Of a stretch of DNA of 10,804 nucleotides, positions 7,401 through 10,804 are shown one piece after another. A model generated the notes under the pieces. The model saw only the letters and a list, made by a program, of their open reading frames with translations, had not been told where the DNA came from and searched no databases. The stretch covers positions 1-10,804 of the forward strand of contig JAKAQR010000069.1 in NCBI GenBank assembly GCA_021819725.1. Direction: 5' to 3'. The DNA is from Actinomycetes bacterium (GTDB taxonomy: Bacteria > Actinomycetota > Acidimicrobiia > Acidimicrobiales > Acidimicrobiaceae). Every line of letters begins with the position of its first letter. Position 1 is the first letter of the stretch. The position numbers and the translations under genes are program-made.

Positions 7401-7504
7401 GTTTGCCAGTCGCGGGTTCTCTGGTGGATATCGAGTGGGATGCAGGTCAGGTGTCCTGCTCCGAGCTCCCCGAGGGCTGGTGCATCGAGACCGCCCCGCT
7501 GTAA
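4439..7504 (+). CDS. LacI-family repressor fused to amylo-alpha-1,6-glucosidase-type glycosidase
   Basis: One uninterrupted frame of 1021 codons joins two proteins normally separate. Residues about 31-87 are a LacI helix-turn-helix and hinge (IEDVAREAGVSIATVSYVLN, then RSLALGQ). Residues about 88-345 are a complete sugar-sensing periplasmic-binding-like domain, including VDGVVVMAL, VDVDHGAAAQLAAKHL and the closing FPPITTISPHWEALG. After a linker at 346-365, residues about 366-560 match the N-terminal domain of actinobacterial glycogen-debranching-type enzymes (HGLYMGDTRMISLY). Residues about 580-985 match their (alpha/alpha)6 catalytic domain: PWFGTLFGRDA (R608, D609), YYGSVDATP, SWKDSSDS (D739, D742), EVQGY (E760), FSGWGIRTL, YHRGSVWPHD, LPELF (E923), CSPQAWAAGA. 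E760 and E923 are my candidates for acid and base by analogy with related folds. The enzyme probably hydrolyses alpha-glucosidic bonds in a cytoplasmic glucan or oligosaccharide. Start is ambiguous: TTG 4439 has GGGGGGAG six bases upstream; GTG 4520 gives the standard LacI start MPQIEDVA with GGGAAG upstream. Confidence 0.9.
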   Translation: MNSKSEDGGQRLSGSSRPIHDGDGKRRVPQIEDVAREAGVSIATVSYVLNERGRVSAATRERVRKVIQDLGYVSSARGRSLALGQSQTVGLFASQDMVNSEGFAPLVSSLTLALLDKGYHLLLLGGEVTGGVSSLREVADSGRVDGVVVMALDGEALGWESSIHIPLVLLGPGASGFARVDVDHGAAAQLAAKHLLDLGHRQLGLVAYPSALAELWERACQGVVTDASGTLVTISGSRGFRGGYEAAKSLLTGIGRPTGLIVLDDAMAEGAIAAAGDLGIGVPERLSVIGYGNTHHGAQAFPPITTISPHWEALGSVAGLTILDTLEGQSPAGGVVEPTLVVRESTAPAGSFATPEVDMDEPVIKSGPAFALWSKQLSMSPASGRHGLYMGDTRMISLYQVRADGRPLTPAAVEHDGGQIRASYITKTAASTFRMMRRITIAPDELVDEWSWNWWGPVFPVVIELSVASDFQDIFAVRGMTPGGHGTVVSRSDTSAIDIIYEGRDEIRRSVRIGVDRVPAQLTDFGWSWSLPVEPSSGALTITTNWSNPVISLIPSREIPWPLVEIRDADWTGALRRAHEDLAMLTTVYEGGLAPMAGLPWFGTLFGRDAIITGLETLAFAPELSIGVARVLARLQGTQVSLETEEEPGKIIHELRLGEMARVKEIPFGRYYGSVDATPLFVTLVARTWRRTGDRSFLNEMLPAVELAVEWIRTQRNEEGLFEFHPRNAEGLLVQSWKDSSDSMVFADGSHGAPPLAVAEVQGYVYQAFKALAMTYRSIGRVEEAEDLELEAESVQVAFHEAFWLKDRDYYALAVDGIGRQLDSLSSDPGQCLWSGIVPKRYREPTQRRLLSPALFSGWGIRTLGSSESAYDPYSYHRGSVWPHDTALIAAGLRASGDLLGAGRVARALLDAAALFPQHRLPELFSGEERGNRGPFPYPGACSPQAWAAGAVWQVTATLLGLEVDAIERIVSLSPLEIARTHPIRIRGLPVAGSLVDIEWDAGQVSCSELPEGWCIETAPL
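4469..4486. promoter_or_regulatory. Second LacI-type operator-like sequence O2
   Basis: This 18-bp stretch matches O1 (4382-4399) at 14 of 18 positions, including the 11-base run GCTTAAGCG with its flanking core AAGCGGTT. Its centre at 4477/4478 is 87 bp from that of O1. Its right half is degenerate. If translation starts at TTG 4439 it lies inside the coding sequence; if at GTG 4520 it is a 5' leader site 34 bp before the start. Two operators this far apart could allow looping by a tetrameric or paired-dimer repressor. Function is inferred. Confidence 0.4.
5504..5515 (+). promoter_or_regulatory. Possible internal ribosome binding site and start at the fusion junction
   Basis: GAGG at 5504-5507 lies five bases before an in-frame ATG at 5513 (M359 of the fusion, in EVDMDEPVIK). 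This ATG falls in the linker between the repressor and glycosidase. Starting here would give a protein of 663 residues, the usual length of a free debranching-type enzyme. GAGG-like strings are common in this GC-rich coding DNA, so the match may be chance. Confidence 0.3.
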
Positions 7505-7522
7505 CGGGGAGATCGGCGACGG

Positions 7523-7559
7523 TTGACAGGGTTATTGAGCAGTTATTTGAACCTTAGTA
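7523..7559 (+). promoter_or_regulatory. Candidate promoter of the binding protein-permease operon
   Basis: A perfect TTGACA -35 box lies at 7523-7528, 18 bp past the stop of the fusion gene. No -10 box is clear at the ideal distance: at 17 bp the sequence is TTTGAA, and better AT-rich candidates (TATTTG at 7544, TTAGTA at 7554) are off-spacing. No AAnCGnTT operator core occurs in this gap, unlike the gap before the fusion gene. Confidence 0.4.
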
Positions 7560-7571
7560 GTCATTGAGTAT

Positions 7572-7593
7572 CTCCTAATGGGAGGAAAGGAAG
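7572..7593 (+). promoter_or_regulatory. Extended ribosome binding site with small hairpin
   Basis: The purine-rich run GGAGGAAAGGAAG at 7581-7593 precedes the GTG start at 7600 by six bases. CTCC at 7572-7575 can pair with GGAG at 7581-7584 around the loop TAATG, covering the upstream half of the run and leaving AGGAAG free. The strong site fits the high amount of binding protein that such importers need. Confidence 0.5.
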
Positions 7594-7599
7594 TAGACG

Positions 7600-8886
7600 G
7601 TGAACAGAGTTATTCGCAGATTAGCGCAGGGGTCGGTTTCCCTATCGTGCCTGACATTGCTGTTGGCGGCGTGCGGGGGGACATCGAACGCCTCATCGTC
7701 ATCGAGCAGTGGGCCAGTGACGATCACCCTCTCAGGGTGGACATCATCCCCAGTAGAGGCGCAACTCTTGCAGAAGGACCTGAGTGGCTTTAGCAAGGTG
7801 TACCCAAATATCCATGTGAATTACCGGCCCATATCGGGGTCCGGCAGCAACTATGAATCGGTGCTGCGTACGAGATTTGTCGCCGGCAATGCCCCTGACG
7901 TCATCTACGTCAATAACGGAGGTGAGTCGAGCACATTCATGGCGGATCATGTGTTGGTTCCGCTGAACTCCTACATCAAGGCATCGCATTTCTCAATCGG
8001 TGATTTCTACCCCAGTGCCTTGGCGCTGTTCGAGAAGGGCGGTAAGATCTACGGAATACCCAAGGACCAGTCGCCGCTGGCGCTGTTCTACAACACGGCC
8101 ATGTTCAAGAAGGCAGGGATCAAGAGCCCTCCGACCACTTGGGCCCAGCTGGCTGCTGATGCGAAGATCCTCACTAATCCGTCCCAACATGTCTATGGTC
8201 TGATCAACTCGGTGCAAGAGCCACGGTGGGCCGAGTTCTTGTATCAGAGTGGTGGTGGCGTGATGAACTCGACGATGTCGAAGTTCACCCTCACGAGTCC
8301 GGCCTCGGTCAAGGGTTTTCAGTTCTTCGTAAACCTGTATCGCCATGGTTATGCCACCGTGCCCACCAGCGTTGGAGCGAGCTGGGGCGGGCAGGCCTTT
8401 GGCATGGGCAAGGCTGCGATGGTGCTGTCTGGGGACTGGTTGGTCCCGTTCTTGAACCAGACGTATCCAAAGATTCACTTCAATACCGCGGTGCTTCCTT
8501 CTGGTCCGGTGAGCAACATCTCGCTGACGTTTCCCGTGGCCTATGCCATCACCAAGGACTCGAAGCATCCGGGAGCATCCTGGAAGCTGATCTCTTATCT
8601 GACCAGCCAAAGTGGTATGACACGGTGGATGAATCTGGGACTGGCACTTCCGACACGCAAGTCACTCGTGAACCTGCCGTACTATAAGAGTCATCCGGTG
8701 ACCGCCGGACTGCTACAGCAGCTGCCCCATACCATTGCTTGGACGTTTCCTCCAGGATTCGTTCAGTATTCTTCAACGACCATGGTGGACCAGGCTACGT
8801 TGGCCATCGAAGGCAGGGAGTCTGCCGCGCAGGCGTTGGCGAATATGCAAAAGGCTGGGCAGGCGATATTGAGTTCCCAGGGATAG
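7600..8886 (+). CDS. CUT1 sugar ABC transporter substrate-binding lipoprotein
   Basis: The 428-residue product is an extracytoplasmic solute-binding protein of the MalE-like family (SBP_bac_1), anchored to the outer face of the cytoplasmic membrane. A lipoprotein signal peptide has charged start RVIRRL, a hydrophobic stretch and lipobox LAAC with the lipidated cysteine at position 25, followed by a Gly/Ser-rich linker (to about 39). The mature part starts with VTITLSGW, continues with the typical AGNAPDVIYVN and KIYGIPKDQSPLALFYN segments, and has the family's FGMGKAAMVLSGDW motif near 268-281. It delivers substrate to the two permeases that follow. Translation starts at GTG 7600 behind a strong purine-rich site. 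The ligand cannot be read directly. The neighbouring debranching-type enzyme suggests an alpha-gluco-oligosaccharide or similar glycan, which is inference. Confidence 0.92.
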   Translation: MNRVIRRLAQGSVSLSCLTLLLAACGGTSNASSSSSSGPVTITLSGWTSSPVEAQLLQKDLSGFSKVYPNIHVNYRPISGSGSNYESVLRTRFVAGNAPDVIYVNNGGESSTFMADHVLVPLNSYIKASHFSIGDFYPSALALFEKGGKIYGIPKDQSPLALFYNTAMFKKAGIKSPPTTWAQLAADAKILTNPSQHVYGLINSVQEPRWAEFLYQSGGGVMNSTMSKFTLTSPASVKGFQFFVNLYRHGYATVPTSVGASWGGQAFGMGKAAMVLSGDWLVPFLNQTYPKIHFNTAVLPSGPVSNISLTFPVAYAITKDSKHPGASWKLISYLTSQSGMTRWMNLGLALPTRKSLVNLPYYKSHPVTAGLLQQLPHTIAWTFPPGFVQYSSTTMVDQATLAIEGRESAAQALANMQKAGQAILSSQG

Positions 8887-8902
8887 CTCAGAGTAGGATT
8901 TC

Positions 8903-9859
8903 GTGACGGTACTTACTACCTCCAAGGCCCCTGCCGCGGCGCCACCGCAGCGCAGCGGTAGGGGCTCCCTGCGATTGTTCAAGCCATCGAGAAGAGCACG
9001 AGACGCGCGTATTGGCTTCGCGATGACGCTTCCGGGTGTTGCGATACTCTTCCTGTTCACGCTTGGACCAGCCCTGTATGCCTTCTACCTGAGCCTGTTC
9101 TCCTGGTCGCTGCTCAATCATATGCATTATGTTGGTCTGTCGAACTTTGGATTCCTGTTCACGTCGCATCTGTTTTGGACCGCGGTCGCCAACACCGTTA
9201 CCTTTGCGCTGGTGGTAGTTCCCACACAGACGATCGTGGCGCTGTGCATCGCGGTGTTGTTGAATCAGAACTTACCGGCCAAGGGGTTCTTCCGGCTCGC
9301 GTTCTTCTTCCCCGCCGTGAGCTCGTCGGCGGTGATATCGATAATATTCATGTGGATCTACAACAAGTTCGGAATTCTGAATGGGTTTCTCAGTATTATC
9401 GGTATCCACGGACCCAACTGGTTGGCGAATCCGTTGTTCGCGCTCAAGGCCATCATGATCATGAATATCTGGACGACATCCGGATACTTCATGGTGGTAT
9501 TCCTCTCGGGCTTGCAGGCAATACCGCAGAATATCTACGATGCTTCGCAGATGGATGGTGCAAGTGCGTGGCAGCGATTCATTCATATCACCGTTCCCTT
9601 GCTTCGCCCGACGACCTTCTTCGTGGTGATCATGGGCATGATCGGTACCCTGCAGATGTTCGATCAGTCGTTTATCCTGTCCGGTGGGACGGGGGGGCCG
9701 CTGCACTCGACGACCACGATCGTATTGCTGATTTACCAGTACATATTCAGCTATGGGAAGGTCGGTTATGGCGCGGCGGCGACGGTTCTCTTGTTCGTGT
9801 TGACGATGGGGATCACCTTAGTGGTGACGAAGTGGCTTGGGAAGCCGATCGAGTATTAG
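8903..9859 (+). CDS. CUT1 sugar ABC transporter permease, MalF-like
   Basis: This 318-residue inner-membrane protein forms half of the importer channel. It has a basic cytoplasmic N-terminus (about residues 1-37) and six predicted membrane segments, the first near 38-63. The ATPase-coupling EAA loop lies at about 211-232 (IYDASQMDGASAWQRF followed by VPLL); the usual EAA is DAS here, with the invariant glycine at 219. The sequence FFFPAVSSSAV and the LSGGTGGPLHST segment near the C-terminus are typical of CUT1 first permeases, UgpA/MalF type. It starts at GTG 8903, with AGGA at 8895-8898, only 16 bp after the binding-protein stop, so the genes are co-transcribed. It lacks the long periplasmic loop of enteric MalF, as usual for Gram-positive homologues. 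Confidence 0.92.
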   Translation: MTVLTTSKAPAAAPPQRSGRGSLRLFKPSRRARDARIGFAMTLPGVAILFLFTLGPALYAFYLSLFSWSLLNHMHYVGLSNFGFLFTSHLFWTAVANTVTFALVVVPTQTIVALCIAVLLNQNLPAKGFFRLAFFFPAVSSSAVISIIFMWIYNKFGILNGFLSIIGIHGPNWLANPLFALKAIMIMNIWTTSGYFMVVFLSGLQAIPQNIYDASQMDGASAWQRFIHITVPLLRPTTFFVVIMGMIGTLQMFDQSFILSGGTGGPLHSTTTIVLLIYQYIFSYGKVGYGAAATVLLFVLTMGITLVVTKWLGKPIEY

Positions 9860-9861
9860 GT

Positions 9862-10716
9862 ATGATGATGCAAAATTCAAGGCGAAGAACACGACGTATC
9901 AGGCGCCATATTTCACGGTGGCTCTACCTGGCCATTCTCACCATGGGTGCGCTGGTGATGTTCATACCGTTCGCATGGAGCCTTTCGACGTCCCTGAAGC
10001 CATTGTCGGAGTCACTGGTCTATCCCCCGGTGTGGATCCCCCATGTCTTTGACTGGGAGAACTATGTCAAGATCTGGCATCTTGTTCCGCTGGCACGGTG
10101 GTTTGGCAACAGTGCCATCGCCGCCATTGGGGTGACGATTGGCAATCTGGTCTGTGACTCCATGGCCGGCTACGCACTTGCGCGCGTTCAGTTCCGTGGT
10201 CAGCGGTTGATGTTCATTGGCGTGCTGGCGATGTTGATGGTGCCATTCCAGTCGGTTATGTTGCCGGTATACATTCTGCTGCGCGCCTTTGGCCTGCTCG
10301 ACAACTATTACGGGCTGATCATTCCGCTCGCGGTGCAAGCGGTTGGCATCTTCTTGATGCGCCAGGCCTTCTTGAATTTGCCGAGCGATCTCGAGGATGC
10401 CGCGATTATGGATGGGGCCGGCAGGTTTCGAATGTTTTGGCAGCTCAGCCTTCCACTCGTGCTCCCGTCATTGTTGACTCTCGCTTTGATCTCGTTCATG
10501 TTGTCATGGAACAACTTCCTCTTGCCATTGCTGGTTGCGAGCAGACCGCATCTTTGGACGGTTCCCCTTGGCGTGGTCATGTTTCAACAGGAGTACTTCG
10601 TCAACTGGCCATATCTCATGGCCGCGGCGGTGATGACGACGATTCCGGTGGCAGTCATCTTTCTCGTCTTCCAGAAGTGGTTCGTCCGTGGAATAGCTAC
10701 GACCGGCATGCGCTAG
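9862..10716 (+). CDS. CUT1 sugar ABC transporter permease, MalG-like
   Basis: The second channel subunit has 284 residues and six predicted membrane segments, with a strongly basic N-terminus (RRRTRRIRRH). The EAA loop is at about 176-200 (DLEDAAIMDGAGRFRMFWQL, then PLVLP), with D184-G185 in the conserved place. The MLPVYILLRAFGLLDNYYG and FLMRQAF segments are typical MalG/UgpE features, as is the C-terminal end FQKWFVRGIATTGMR. The open frame runs far upstream (to 9175) inside the preceding permease gene, but homology begins only here. Three consecutive ATG codons at 9862, 9865 and 9868 follow the malF-like stop by two bases. TTAGG at 9856-9860 would best position the third. The tight spacing indicates translational coupling. 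Confidence 0.92.
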   Translation: MMMQNSRRRTRRIRRHISRWLYLAILTMGALVMFIPFAWSLSTSLKPLSESLVYPPVWIPHVFDWENYVKIWHLVPLARWFGNSAIAAIGVTIGNLVCDSMAGYALARVQFRGQRLMFIGVLAMLMVPFQSVMLPVYILLRAFGLLDNYYGLIIPLAVQAVGIFLMRQAFLNLPSDLEDAAIMDGAGRFRMFWQLSLPLVLPSLLTLALISFMLSWNNFLLPLLVASRPHLWTVPLGVVMFQQEYFVNWPYLMAAAVMTTIPVAVIFLVFQKWFVRGIATTGMR

Positions 10717-10740
10717 TGCGGCGGTCCAAGGGCGTACCCC

Positions 10741-10804
10741 ATGGCATCTCGGACAGCGGTCACCGGGGCACACGAGAGATTTTGGCCCGAGGCGAAGCCA
10801 CCGG
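10741..10804 (+). CDS. Possible 5' end of a further gene, cut by the window edge
   Basis: An ATG at 10741 is preceded by AAGGG at 10728-10732, eight bases away, and the frame stays open for 21 codons to the end (MASRTAVTGAHERFWPEAKPP). The short peptide shows no motif I can assign. A competing open frame begins at GTG 10716, overlapping the stop of the MalG-like gene, but has no ribosome binding site. A further locus gene, such as a glycosidase, would fit the context, but that is a guess. Confidence 0.3.
   Translation, partial: MASRTAVTGAHERFWPEAKPP

Noticed and set aside
9175..9861. Long open frame upstream of and in phase with the MalG-like gene
   Set aside because: It overlaps the MalF-like permease gene in another frame, its translation has no membrane segments or homology, and the permease sequence begins only at the ATG cluster near 9862.
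1..10804. CRISPR array, tRNA or rRNA genes
   Set aside because: No regularly spaced repeats with unique spacers, and no cloverleaf or conserved rRNA sequence recognised.

Overview
The window reads as chromosomal DNA of a moderately GC-rich actinobacterium. The grounds are frequent GTG and TTG starts, a stand-alone MsiK/UgpC-type sugar-ABC ATPase, a CUT1 sugar permease operon, and a debranching-type glycosidase of the form common in actinobacteria. The moderate GC would fit an acidophilic Acidimicrobiia-like lineage, but that is inference and nothing here settles the genus.

Positions 1-1000 are a degraded mobile-element region of lower GC. They hold a 3'-truncated IS1380-type transposase remnant on the minus strand and a cluster of GTGTCCGAAA-type direct repeats that resembles an insertion-sequence end. 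No intact gene is visible there. Next come two convergent genes: a hemolysin III / PAQR-like seven-helix membrane protein (+, 1004-1693) and a PlsC-type acyltransferase (-, 1858-2535). A short hairpin lies between them. Positions 2536-3123 hold no convincing gene.

From 3124 to 10716 all genes are on the plus strand and form a carbohydrate-uptake locus. The order is msiK-like ABC ATPase, a roughly 1020-residue protein joining a complete LacI-family repressor to a complete amylo-alpha-1,6-glucosidase / glycogen-debranching-type enzyme, a lipoprotein sugar-binding protein, and two CUT1 permeases (MalF-like and MalG-like). The binding protein and permeases are tightly spaced (16 bp and 2 bp gaps) and form one operon behind a gap with a TTGACA box. 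The ATPase presumably powers the permease pair. The fusion protein presumably senses an imported or derived sugar, controls transcription and hydrolyses a glucan or oligosaccharide.

The main point of interest is the LacI-glycosidase fusion. The reading frame is uninterrupted across the junction, both halves look complete, an internal ATG with a GAGG box sits at the junction, and two related operator-like sequences with a central CG lie 87 bp apart around the proposed start. This suggests an autoregulated bifunctional regulator-enzyme, possibly also made as a separate enzyme. The last 88 bp probably contain the start of another gene cut by the window edge.
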